Of a DNA stretch of 64,000 nucleotides, positions 10,688 to 17,518 are shown piece by piece (positions within the stretch are counted from its first letter, which is position 1; every line of letters starts with the position of its first letter). The stretch is from SIG598 sp045580875. GTDB taxonomy: Bacteria > Bacillota > Clostridia > Oscillospirales > Acutalibacteraceae. The stretch covers positions 1 through 64,000 of the forward strand of contig JAZNOP010000100.1 in assembly GCA_045580875.1 (NCBI GenBank). The letters run 5' to 3'. A program made the position numbers and the translations under genes. The notes under the pieces were generated by a model that saw nothing but the letters and a program-made list of their open reading frames with translations, ran no database searches and was not told the DNA's origin.

Positions 10688-10716
10688 ATTATATCATATT
10701 TTTCCTATTTTCTCAA
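10688..10716 (-). promoter_or_regulatory. Sigma-A promoter of the giant adhesin gene
   Basis: On the minus strand TTGAGA (10711-10716) and TATAAT (10688-10693) are separated by 17 bp. The -10 box is about 65 nt upstream of the start codon at 10624, leaving a leader of about 55-60 nt that contains two overlapping inverted repeats. Confidence 0.75.
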
Positions 10717-10748
10717 GTATTTATATAATTGATATAAAAAATTAAACT

Positions 10749-10791
10749 AAAAAAGGCATCCGCGCAAAAATGTGCGCAGATGCCTTTTTAT
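10749..10791. terminator. Bidirectional-looking terminator downstream of the histidine kinase
   Basis: GGCATCCGCGCA pairs with TGCGCAGATGCC around an AAAAATG-type loop, with A-runs on the left and T-runs on the right, so it can stop transcripts from either side. It most likely ends the two-component operon read on the minus strand (kinase stop at 10905). Confidence 0.8.
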
Positions 10792-10850
10792 GCAATTCCC
10801 ACAATAAACAGCGGTTTTTACGCTACATGTGGTAGTGCGGCATTTTTTGC

Positions 10851-10887
10851 GATGTGTAAAAATTTTACAGTAACATTTTTACACATC
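10851..10887. repeat. 12-bp inverted repeat just after the histidine kinase stop
   Basis: GATGTGTAAAAA (10851-10862) and TTTTTACACATC (10876-10887) are perfect inverted copies separated by 13 nt, starting 18 nt after the kinase stop codon. It lacks a clean T-run after the stem, so it is either a weak terminator, an mRNA-stabilising 3' hairpin, or a protein-binding palindrome. Confidence 0.55.
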
Positions 10888-10904
10888 AGCAGTTTTTAAT
10901 CTCT

Positions 10905-13442
10905 TCAGAGGTCATTTTCACCACTTTCCAGCGACGGAAGCTCCAGCCAGCCGTCTTCAGGAAGGGGTTCACGCTCACACTGAGCCTGTGTTTCACCGTT
11001 TTCTGCAGTGATAACGGTTTCACGCTCAATCGCATCTTCGTCGCATATTGCTGCAGCCGTGTTTTCAGCAACTCTGCAGGCCGGCAGTACCACCACTGCA
11101 CGGAACATATCGCCCTCTATCGAAAGTCTGAGCAAACCACCCTGCAGTTCAACAAGGCTCTGCGCGATGGAAAGACCCAGACCGCTTCCGTCGGTGTGTC
11201 GTGAACGGTCACCTCTGACAAAGCGTTCCATCAGTGTTTCTGCCGGAATATCGAGCGCCTCTGAAGAAATGTTCATGAAAACGATCTCAATGTTTTCTCC
11301 GTTTGGAGCTGCTTTGATATAGGCTCTTGTACCCGGCTGCGAATATTTGCAGATATTCGAAAGCAGATTGTCGAATACTCTCCACAACAGCCTGCCGTCA
11401 GCCATAACACCGCTGCAGTCCTCGTTCACCGATATTACCGGAACGATACTGTTTGCAGCCATCCTATCAGAATACTCTGCGATAGCCTGATCGAGCAGCT
11501 CACGCAGATCGACCGCTTCAAGCTGAGCCGATATGCAGCCGCTCGATGCCTTTGATGCATCCACGATATCCTGAACAAGTCTCTTGAGTCTGATTGACTG
11601 CCGCTCAAGGACATCAATGTATTCAAGCGCAGTCGGGTCGGTGATGTCTGTGTGTCTGAGAAGGTCAATATAATTGATGACAGATGTTAGCGGTGTTTTT
11701 ATATCGTGAGACACATTTGCTATAAGATCGGTCTTCATTCGCTCGCTGCGAAGCCGCTCCTCAACAGCATTGCGAACCGAATCGCCAATGCTGTTGATAT
11801 TCTCGCCGTGTTTTTTCAGCGGCAGGACAAGCTTGCCTGTATCAACCTTGCAATCGGCATCACCATGCGATATTTTCTCTGTTATCTTAATTATGGACTC
11901 AAGCTGGAAATCAAAAATGCACACGGCTGCAAAAATGCAGAGCGAAAGCAGAGCCCAGAAAATTATCGCAGCTTCATTCATCGAAGCAATACATAAGATG
12001 GAGATAAATCCGTAAATCACGCCGGCAATAACCACCACCCAGATCGACGGCAGGGCGGCAATTATCTTTTTGAGAAGACGGAAAGCGTATACACAGACTG
12101 TGTTTCTGAAGAGGGTGCGTGTCTTTATACGGCGGACAATACTCATCATAAAAACAAGCGCCAGTGAGACGAAAGCTGCACCTGCAAGCGGTATTCCGAT
12201 AATCATATCTGCATCGCCATAGCCTGTAAGTTCCTCAAAGCACAGCACTATCAGCACGGCAAGTGCCAGCGCTGCAGCGCTGAATATTTCAAGCGGTATC
12301 TTATCGATCCATCTGCGCTGCGGTCTGTCGCTGTCCGTTCTCCAGCCGGCATAGCAGAACATCAGTATAAAGCACACAATGCAGGCTATGACCGACAGCA
12401 CACCCAGCACAATCACGCTGGATCTGAGCGGATATAATACCGTATACAGACCGCGGTAGAAATCCATCTCCTCGCTGAGGTTTTCATCGCCGCGCAGTGA
12501 GGCATTGCATCTGATAACTGCCGCAGGCTCTATTACTTCCTCGCTGCGTTCAGTCACAAAATAACTGCCAAGGCTCTCATCGTAGCCGTAATTGTAATAA
12601 TCGGAACGCAGTATTTTCCATGCATAATCGGCAAGCACATCCTCCGCAATTGCCGCGTAATCATCGCCGTTCTTTTCCATTATGAGATAAGCCGCATTGC
12701 CGTACAGATCTCCGACATCGTGCACTTCTCCAACGTACGGAAGCACATCACTGTAAGAGGTAACATCACTGCCCGAAGTCATGCGCCATTCATCAGCATA
12801 CTGGAAGACCGGCTCAAACAGCCTCTGACAATTCATAATTGCATATTCGGTCAGCTCTTCATAGCCAATATAATGATATTCGAAACATTCAGCTGTAAAC
12901 TCATCGTCATACATCGACCAGCCGTAACACAGCTCACCCTGGCTGTCAACACCTATGAAAATATAGGTTTCTTTCGATGTGTCACGCTCTGCCGGATTGT
13001 TTTCATATATCTTTTCGCCCTTCTCGTCGGTCATGGAAATCGATATATTTCTGAGAAAGAAACCTTCTTCACTTTGGTCTGCCTCGTGAAGAAACGGGGA
13101 TTCGCTGACCGAAACTGTACGCCCGTCATCAAGCTCGACAGTTGTCAGCAGAAGCTCCTCGTTCACCTCTGTATCTTCAGACATTACCTCGATATCAAGA
13201 TAATAGCTGAGATTCTGACCGGCAAACAGTGTCTCGTAATAAGGTTTCCACGTCAGTTCAAAAGGCACTTCTTCCAGTTTCAGACTGAGTTTATCAGGTA
13301 CTATCGAGCCCTCAAATTTATAATAATCCTCGCTCGCCATCCAGCCAAAGCCGGCAAAGCTGAGCGCTCCGGTTATCAGGCTTATAATCAGCACTGCAAC
13401 GACGATTACCTTATAGCTGATTTTTGCTCTCAGTTTGTTCAT
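10905..13442 (-). CDS. Multi-pass membrane sensor histidine kinase
   Basis: An 845-residue sensor kinase that would phosphorylate the response regulator encoded just upstream. One membrane segment lies at about residues 10-32. It is followed by an extracytoplasmic domain of about 300 residues and five further membrane segments (about 341-365, 386-402, 412-435, 466-486, 490-510). A HAMP-like linker leads to the HisKA H-box with SHDIKTPLT (His579), an N-box near 672 (NLLSN) and a glycine-rich ATP box near 721 (DGSGLGLSIA). A C-terminal tail of about 70 acidic residues follows the catalytic domain and is unusual. The gene begins 28 nt after the regulator stop. The outer domain is not similar to a sensor family I recognise, so the stimulus is unknown. 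Confidence 0.9.
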   Translation of the reverse strand: MNKLRAKISYKVIVVAVLIISLITGALSFAGFGWMASEDYYKFEGSIVPDKLSLKLEEVPFELTWKPYYETLFAGQNLSYYLDIEVMSEDTEVNEELLLTTVELDDGRTVSVSESPFLHEADQSEEGFFLRNISISMTDEKGEKIYENNPAERDTSKETYIFIGVDSQGELCYGWSMYDDEFTAECFEYHYIGYEELTEYAIMNCQRLFEPVFQYADEWRMTSGSDVTSYSDVLPYVGEVHDVGDLYGNAAYLIMEKNGDDYAAIAEDVLADYAWKILRSDYYNYGYDESLGSYFVTERSEEVIEPAAVIRCNASLRGDENLSEEMDFYRGLYTVLYPLRSSVIVLGVLSVIACIVCFILMFCYAGWRTDSDRPQRRWIDKIPLEIFSAAALALAVLIVLCFEELTGYGDADMIIGIPLAGAAFVSLALVFMMSIVRRIKTRTLFRNTVCVYAFRLLKKIIAALPSIWVVVIAGVIYGFISILCIASMNEAAIIFWALLSLCIFAAVCIFDFQLESIIKITEKISHGDADCKVDTGKLVLPLKKHGENINSIGDSVRNAVEERLRSERMKTDLIANVSHDIKTPLTSVINYIDLLRHTDITDPTALEYIDVLERQSIRLKRLVQDIVDASKASSGCISAQLEAVDLRELLDQAIAEYSDRMAANSIVPVISVNEDCSGVMADGRLLWRVFDNLLSNICKYSQPGTRAYIKAAPNGENIEIVFMNISSEALDIPAETLMERFVRGDRSRHTDGSGLGLSIAQSLVELQGGLLRLSIEGDMFRAVVVLPACRVAENTAAAICDEDAIERETVITAENGETQAQCEREPLPEDGWLELPSLESGENDL

Positions 13443-13470
13443 TGTGTCTCATCCTTTCGGTTTTACACTG

Positions 13471-14169
13471 TCACATTTTCTCCATTTTATAGCCCTGTCC
13501 CCACACCACCTTGAGGTAGCGTGGCTCCGCCGGGTCTATCTCAAGCTTCTCGCGCAGATGCCGTATATGCACTGAAACAGTATTCTCTGAGCCATAAGCC
13601 TCATCATGCCACACGCGGCTGTATATCTCCTTCGACGAAAACACCTGTCCCGGGCGGCTCATAAGCAATCTGAGAATGCTGTATTCTATGGGAGTCAGAC
13701 TGACTGGCTCGCCGTCGAGTGTGACCGACTTTTCGGCATCGCTGAGTGTTATTCCGCCGATTGTGACACTGCCGTCATCAGATGCTTTTGCGGCCGCGCC
13801 GCCAAGCGTGATGTATCTGCGCAGGTGAGACCTCACCCTCGCCATCACTTCGACCGGATTGAACGGTTTGGTAACGTAATCATCTGCGCCGACATTCAAT
13901 CCGAGCACCTTGTCGGTATCCTCGCTCTTTGCCGTCAGCATTATGACCGGAATATTGCTCATCTCGCGTATACGCGCTGTTGCTGTGATGCCATCTGTGC
14001 CGGGCATCATGATGTCCATCAGCACAAGCTGTACGTCACCGCCGCGCACCAGCTCAACAGCTTCGTCGCCGCTGTATGCCTCGCGCACACGGTAGCCCTC
14101 CGCGGTAAGATAGATTTTAAGTGCAGCGACGATATCGCGATCATCGTCGCAGACAAGGATGTTATACAT
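13471..14169 (-). CDS. OmpR/PhoB-family response regulator
   Basis: A 232-residue two-component regulator. The receiver domain has the acidic pocket at Asp8-Asp10, the phospho-acceptor Asp52 (VLMDIMMPG) and Lys101 (VTKPFNP). A winged-helix DNA-binding domain fills about residues 130-230 (LTPIEYSILRLL, VSVHIRHLREKLE). GGAGG lies upstream of the ATG, in the loop of a small inverted repeat (14171-14191). It is the partner of the downstream kinase, and both probably belong to one operon with the small gene at 14252-14578. Its targets cannot be deduced here. Confidence 0.95.
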   Translation of the reverse strand: MYNILVCDDDRDIVAALKIYLTAEGYRVREAYSGDEAVELVRGGDVQLVLMDIMMPGTDGITATARIREMSNIPVIMLTAKSEDTDKVLGLNVGADDYVTKPFNPVEVMARVRSHLRRYITLGGAAAKASDDGSVTIGGITLSDAEKSVTLDGEPVSLTPIEYSILRLLMSRPGQVFSSKEIYSRVWHDEAYGSENTVSVHIRHLREKLEIDPAEPRYLKVVWGQGYKMEKM

Positions 14170-14170
14170 G

Positions 14171-14191
14171 TATCATCAGCCTCCGATGATA
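14171..14191 (-). promoter_or_regulatory. Ribosome site presented in a hairpin loop (response regulator)
   Basis: TATCATC and GATGATA flank a 7-nt loop holding GGAGGCT on the minus strand, so the ribosome site of the regulator gene sits in the loop of a possible 7-bp hairpin. The start codon follows a few bases later inside a second short palindrome (ATACATGTAT, 14164-14173). This may tune translation and is only suggestive. Confidence 0.35.
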
Positions 14192-14251
14192 TGATACCAT
14201 GAATATCATTAAGAACAAACCCCCGAAACCTTTAAGATTTTATTAAGCTTC

Positions 14252-14578
14252 TTAATCTGTGCTGCATTTTACAGGTAATATGCCCTGTACCGTCACACCT
14301 GTGCTGTCGACAGTAAAATCAATCTGCAGCAGTTCTCCCTCCATTTCGGCAAGGAATGCCGGAAGAACGCTGCGGTGTCGGCGGCTCTTTTTGCCCTTTC
14401 CGTTTGCTATGCGCATACAATAGCTCTCTCTGACATATTCGCGGCACAGCCCGCTGCTTCTCACAAACAGCCTGCACACGGCATAATTCACTGCATCTGC
14501 GCACAGCTCACCTATTTCGACCTTAAGACCGGAACGTACCTTCACTTCACACTCAAGACTTCTGTAAATCATCTTCAT
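14252..14578 (-). CDS. Small hypothetical protein, 108 residues
   Basis: The frame opens with an ATG at 14578 preceded by AGGAGG at 8 nt, a strong ribosome site supporting a real gene. The product is a soluble, Cys-containing protein with a very basic central patch (about residues 60-68, KGKKSRRHR) and an acidic C-terminal third. No signal peptide, membrane segment or known motif is visible, and I do not recognise the family. It lies 82 nt upstream of the response regulator on the same strand. It is preceded by a 250-nt structured leader with its own promoter, so it may be the first gene of the two-component operon. Confidence 0.7.
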   Translation of the reverse strand: MKMIYRSLECEVKVRSGLKVEIGELCADAVNYAVCRLFVRSSGLCREYVRESYCMRIANGKGKKSRRHRSVLPAFLAEMEGELLQIDFTVDSTGVTVQGILPVKCSTD

Positions 14579-14705
14579 TGCAATTTCCTCCTGATTTATA
14601 AAATATGAAATATGAATTTTCCGGCTGATGGCAGCCCTCCCGCGGAATATTCAGCCGTTCCGTGTCGCTGTCGGAAAACTCTACGCGGTTCCGACCCCGC
14701 ACAGG

Positions 14706-14831
14706 CTGCAATAAAAAAAAGCGCCGTATCCAAGCGGACACAGCGCAAAAAAAGACGCACCATGCCCCTTGAATCATACGAAATCAATAGCATAATGCGT
14801 TTCATTTTTTATAGACCGCAGCCTGTGCAGT
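14706..14831 (-). ncRNA. Candidate structured leader RNA or small RNA with internal terminator
   Basis: A consensus promoter (14838-14866) would start an RNA near 14831 on the minus strand. Three paired elements can be drawn. P1 joins GCACAGGCTGC at the 5' end to GCAGCCTGTGC just after the terminator (about 14700-14710). P2 joins ACGCATTATGC to GCATGGTGCGT (11 bp with two G-U pairs, extended by A/U runs). P3 is the GCGC-closed hairpin at 14721-14746, followed by eight U. P3 plus the U-run is a plausible intrinsic terminator. P1 would close a three-way junction and compete with release at the terminator. No good open frame with a ribosome site lies inside. It could be an attenuator/riboswitch for the downstream small gene or a free sRNA of about 125 nt. 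It is not 6S, SRP or tmRNA by eye. Confidence 0.5.
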
Positions 14832-14837
14832 ATGATT

Positions 14838-14866
14838 ATTCTAAACCTGATGCACTGATTTGTCAA
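14838..14866 (-). promoter_or_regulatory. Strong sigma-A promoter for the structured leader
   Basis: TTGACA (14861-14866) and TAGAAT (14838-14843) on the minus strand are separated by exactly 17 bp. It is located 250 nt upstream of the small gene at 14578 and immediately upstream of the paired elements described for 14706-14831. Confidence 0.8.
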
Positions 14867-14884
14867 TACTCTTCAGGTATTTCC

Positions 14885-14917
14885 AAAAAAGAGGCATCTC
14901 CCGAAGGAAATGCCTCT
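14885..14917 (-). terminator. Intrinsic terminator of the TetR/flavoprotein/membrane protein operon
   Basis: GAGGCAT (14891-14897) pairs with ATGCCTC (14910-14916) around a 12-nt loop. Six U residues follow on the minus strand. It lies 128 nt after the stop of the membrane protein gene at 15045. Confidence 0.8.
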
Positions 14918-15044
14918 TATACCAATCCAGACAACAGGGTCATGTAAAAGCCAGGCACAGAAACTCCTGTTTGACCGGCGCAGATACCGCACCGACATCA
15001 CGTCTGAATCATGTATCAACTCTTCTTTCAACTTTTAAGAAAAT

Positions 15045-15680
15045 TCACTGCTCCTCTGAGCTGTTAAGCGCGAGCTTTGCGAGACCTTTTCTGTGAAGTA
15101 TCAGCGCACCTGCCAGAAGAGAGCCCTGTCCTACAATATTTACACCCTCAGCTATCCAGTTCATCGATGCCTGAGCAAAATCCTGCGATGAGAGATAGCC
15201 CATGCACATCGAGCATACAAAGGACAGCACAAAGAGGGTAATTACGCCGGGCTTCTTAAGCTTTGCGGCAAGTATACACAGTCCGGTATTCATCATGCCA
15301 AGACCGGCAACCATAAGCCCGACAAACACGAATGTACCGGCAAATACCGGCGGCACGGCAGCCATTGCTGCGTTTTTATGCTTTCTGCTGCAGAGCATGG
15401 CAATAACACCCAGACCGGAAAGCAGAAGTCCTATTGACTGTACCGGGAAGAACATTTCGCTGAGTGCTTCAAAATCGCACACACCGGCAGCATAGAGCAG
15501 CTTGTAAAGTGCCTTGAGTGCTCCGGCGCAGGTAACATTTATCGTTCCCGCGGCAAACAGAGCAAACACACCCTTGCACATCTTGCTGTAGAGGTCACGC
15601 TGCAGTATTACTGCTGCTGCGGCAAACATTATTACAGGAATAAAATCAACCAGTGCCATCGCTACAGAAAAATCCTTCAT
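15045..15680 (-). CDS. Hypothetical multi-pass membrane protein, 211 residues
   Basis: The protein is almost entirely hydrophobic, with about six predicted membrane helices (roughly residues 8-25, 38-58, 80-97, 106-130, 143-162, 172-192) and a short charged C-terminal tail. GGAGGAG lies at good spacing before the ATG. It is the last gene of the TetR-led operon, 37 nt after the flavin-reductase-like gene. I do not recognise a family. The context suggests a membrane partner of the flavoprotein or a small transporter, but that is inference. Confidence 0.75.
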   Translation of the reverse strand: MKDFSVAMALVDFIPVIMFAAAAVILQRDLYSKMCKGVFALFAAGTINVTCAGALKALYKLLYAAGVCDFEALSEMFFPVQSIGLLLSGLGVIAMLCSRKHKNAAMAAVPPVFAGTFVFVGLMVAGLGMMNTGLCILAAKLKKPGVITLFVLSFVCSMCMGYLSSQDFAQASMNWIAEGVNIVGQGSLLAGALILHRKGLAKLALNSSEEQ

Positions 15681-15717
15681 TATGATTCTCCTCCTTGGTC
15701 AGCATTTCACGCACAGC

Positions 15718-16647
15718 TTATTTCTTGCCCTTTTCCTTTGCGCGCTTGTCGTTGATTATCTTCATATGCTCCTCTGTGATGAGCTCGACATTGTTCTCCT
15801 TTGCCCAGTCGACACAGCCCTTGAGCACCAGCGGCAGGAATACGCGGGGCACTGCAAGAACGGTCTTGAGTGCCTCATCGGTGAACTTGACCTTATCGTC
15901 AGCACGGTCTGCGGCATAACGTACAGACTCAAGCGAAGCCTGACGCATCTGAAGCAGCTCTGCTCTCATTTTTGTCTTGCGATGGAACCAGAAGTTCTTG
16001 CTGTCACGGTAACCGTAGTCAACCGGAAGAGCCGGGAAATCCTTTGCCTTTACGCCGTTTATGATGGCATCACGGTACTTTTTCTTCATCAGTATCTTAT
16101 CAACGCGCAGAATGAAGTGTGCGCCCAATTTGCTGGTTATACCGTTGAAATCGTGATAGGGCGGCTCATAACCGTTGAGCTCACCGGGAAGATCAGCATC
16201 AGCACCGTCAAGCTCACGCATCCAGGTACACTCGATAACCTCAATGGCATCGGTCAGCACCATGGGGCGGATATCCTCAGGATTCTCCTCCTGAATCAGG
16301 CTGTTCTCCAGCTTGAACTTACACTTGGGCATCTTCTCGGAGGGCTTGTCTCCCGGCCATGAAAGCTTGACAGCCTCTTTGAAGGTGCCGGGCTTGTCGT
16401 CAATAAAATTAAGGGCACACTTGCCGGTGCGCAGTATGTTCTGCGCAGTGTTGGAAGAATTGCGGCAGCAGAGCAGCATGGCATAATAATCCTTGCCTGC
16501 TACATAGTAAGGCTGAACCAGAGAATAGGGTCCCAGGTTTGTACTGCCGTCCTCGCAGAGGGTGCTGATGATGACTGTTGGCATCGGGAAGAAAAGCGAG
16601 GTCTGATAGAAATTGTCTACGATACGAAGATTTTCAAAACTGCTCAT
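15718..16647 (-). CDS. Flavin reductase-like (FMN-binding split barrel) protein
   Basis: A 309-residue protein whose first 200 residues match the flavin reductase-like split barrel. It opens with a PMPTVIIST strand, and an NFIDD strand follows after the core S-NTAQNILRTG segment. Proteins of this family bind FMN and either reduce flavins or serve as NAD(P)H-dependent oxidoreductases. The C-terminal third is an extra helical region rich in Lys and Arg. It is the second gene of an operon headed by a TetR repressor and followed by a membrane protein. Expression is therefore probably induced by a small molecule that releases the TetR protein. The substrate is unknown. Confidence 0.8.
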   Translation of the reverse strand: MSSFENLRIVDNFYQTSLFFPMPTVIISTLCEDGSTNLGPYSLVQPYYVAGKDYYAMLLCCRNSSNTAQNILRTGKCALNFIDDKPGTFKEAVKLSWPGDKPSEKMPKCKFKLENSLIQEENPEDIRPMVLTDAIEVIECTWMRELDGADADLPGELNGYEPPYHDFNGITSKLGAHFILRVDKILMKKKYRDAIINGVKAKDFPALPVDYGYRDSKNFWFHRKTKMRAELLQMRQASLESVRYAADRADDKVKFTDEALKTVLAVPRVFLPLVLKGCVDWAKENNVELITEEHMKIINDKRAKEKGKK

Positions 16648-16671
16648 AGCTGCATACTCCTTTTAACAAAA

Positions 16672-17193
16672 TTATTTCAATAACAAGCAGAGAACCGGAA
16701 TTATATCGCTGTCCGGCTTCCCTGCAGCAGTCCATGTTAATATCGATTCTGCGATAAAGTCAGCAAGAAACGACTTGTTTTCATGCGATGCCCGCTCGCA
16801 CAGCGGAGCGATCACCTGAGCCATCTGCTCACGCAGCATATGATGCCGCTCGGTAAAAACCGTCATGAAAACCTTGATTGCATCACTATCCGAAAAGAGC
16901 TTCTGATGTCCGCTGATAAAGCCTCTGAGAGCTCGGCAGATATTCCCGAGGAATTCCTCGTTTTTCTCACTGGAACAGCTTTTCATTTGTGAGACACACT
17001 CCTGCCAGTCCTCGAGCATAAATGTGCCTATCAGCATTTCCTTGGAACTGAAGTAGTTGTAAACCGTACCTACTCCCAGCCCGCAGGCAGCCGCGACAGA
17101 GCGCACAGTGGTCTTTGCATAGCCATTTTCCGCTATCTGCCGTTTTGTCTCAGCAAGAAGCTGTTCACGCACATTTTCTATTATTCTGGGCAT
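16672..17193 (-). CDS. TetR-family transcriptional repressor
   Basis: A 173-residue regulator with an N-terminal TetR helix-turn-helix (about residues 25-50: TTVRSVAAACGLGVGTVYNYF). The C-terminal ligand and dimer domain is variable and gives no hint of the inducer. Two adjacent ATG codons exist. The second (17193) is chosen because AAAAGGGG lies 7 nt upstream of it. A perfect palindrome of TetR-operator type sits between its promoter and the gene, indicating autoregulation of the three-gene operon. The flavin-reductase-like gene follows after 24 nt. Confidence 0.9.
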   Translation of the reverse strand: MPRIIENVREQLLAETKRQIAENGYAKTTVRSVAAACGLGVGTVYNYFSSKEMLIGTFMLEDWQECVSQMKSCSSEKNEEFLGNICRALRGFISGHQKLFSDSDAIKVFMTVFTERHHMLREQMAQVIAPLCERASHENKSFLADFIAESILTWTAAGKPDSDIIPVLCLLLK

Positions 17194-17208
17194 CATCTCA
17201 CCCCTTTT

Positions 17209-17222
17209 ATGAACACGTTCAT
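17209..17222. promoter_or_regulatory. TetR operator palindrome
   Basis: ATGAAC-AC-GTTCAT has 6-bp arms and a 2-bp centre. It lies about 8 bp downstream of the -10 box, over the expected transcription start, and just upstream of the repressor's own ribosome site. Confidence 0.75.
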
Positions 17223-17229
17223 TATAATT

Positions 17230-17258
17230 ATTATATCAACTCATGCCGCAGGTGTCAA
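17230..17258 (-). promoter_or_regulatory. Sigma-A promoter of the TetR operon
   Basis: TTGACA (17253-17258) and TATAAT (17230-17235) on the minus strand with a 17-bp spacer, both consensus. Binding of a repressor at 17209-17222 would block it. Confidence 0.85.
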
Positions 17259-17278
17259 CCGAAGCCGACCGCGCTTTG

Positions 17279-17325
17279 CAAAAAAGACCGGAGTACAATC
17301 CCGCTTAAGGAACTGTACTCCGGTC
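17279..17325 (-). terminator. Terminator of the feo operon
   Basis: A 12-bp perfect stem, GACCGGAGTACA (17286-17297) with TGTACTCCGGTC (17314-17325), followed by a U-run on the minus strand. It lies just after the Cys-rich Feo partner gene. Confidence 0.85.
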
Positions 17326-17337
17326 GTAATTCAATTG

Positions 17338-17517
17338 TTAATTCTCATTGCCGCCGCAATTTCCGCCACATTTGCCGCTGCACTGTTTTGCATACGGGCA
17401 GCCTATGCAGGTCTCTCCGCGCTTCTTTGCACGTCTGAGATAAAGCACTGCGCCGCCGACAATTAAAATAAGTATTAATATTATAATAATATTTTCCATA
17501 ATAATATTTGTTTTCAT
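17338..17517 (-). CDS. FeoB-associated Cys-rich membrane protein
   Basis: About 59 residues: one N-terminal membrane helix (IIIILILILIVGGAVLYL), a basic LRRAKKRG stretch and a Cys-rich tail with CIGCPYAKQC and CSGKCGGNCGG. This matches the small Cys-rich proteins found next to FeoB in Firmicutes, thought to help ferrous iron transport at the membrane. The ATG at 17517 follows the feoB stop codon by one base, so translation is probably coupled. A start at 17499 (MENIII) is also possible. The Cys pattern could bind iron, which is inference. Confidence 0.85.
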   Translation of the reverse strand: MKTNIIMENIIIILILILIVGGAVLYLRRAKKRGETCIGCPYAKQCSGKCGGNCGGNEN

Positions 17518-17518
17518 G

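Noticed and set aside
14596..14805. A 69-codon minus-strand open frame in the leader
   Set aside because: It has no ribosome site and runs through the terminator hairpin, so it is more likely non-coding.
14706..14831. Assignment of the structured leader to 6S RNA, SRP RNA, tmRNA or a known riboswitch
   Set aside because: The length and conserved sequence blocks of these RNAs are not present by eye.
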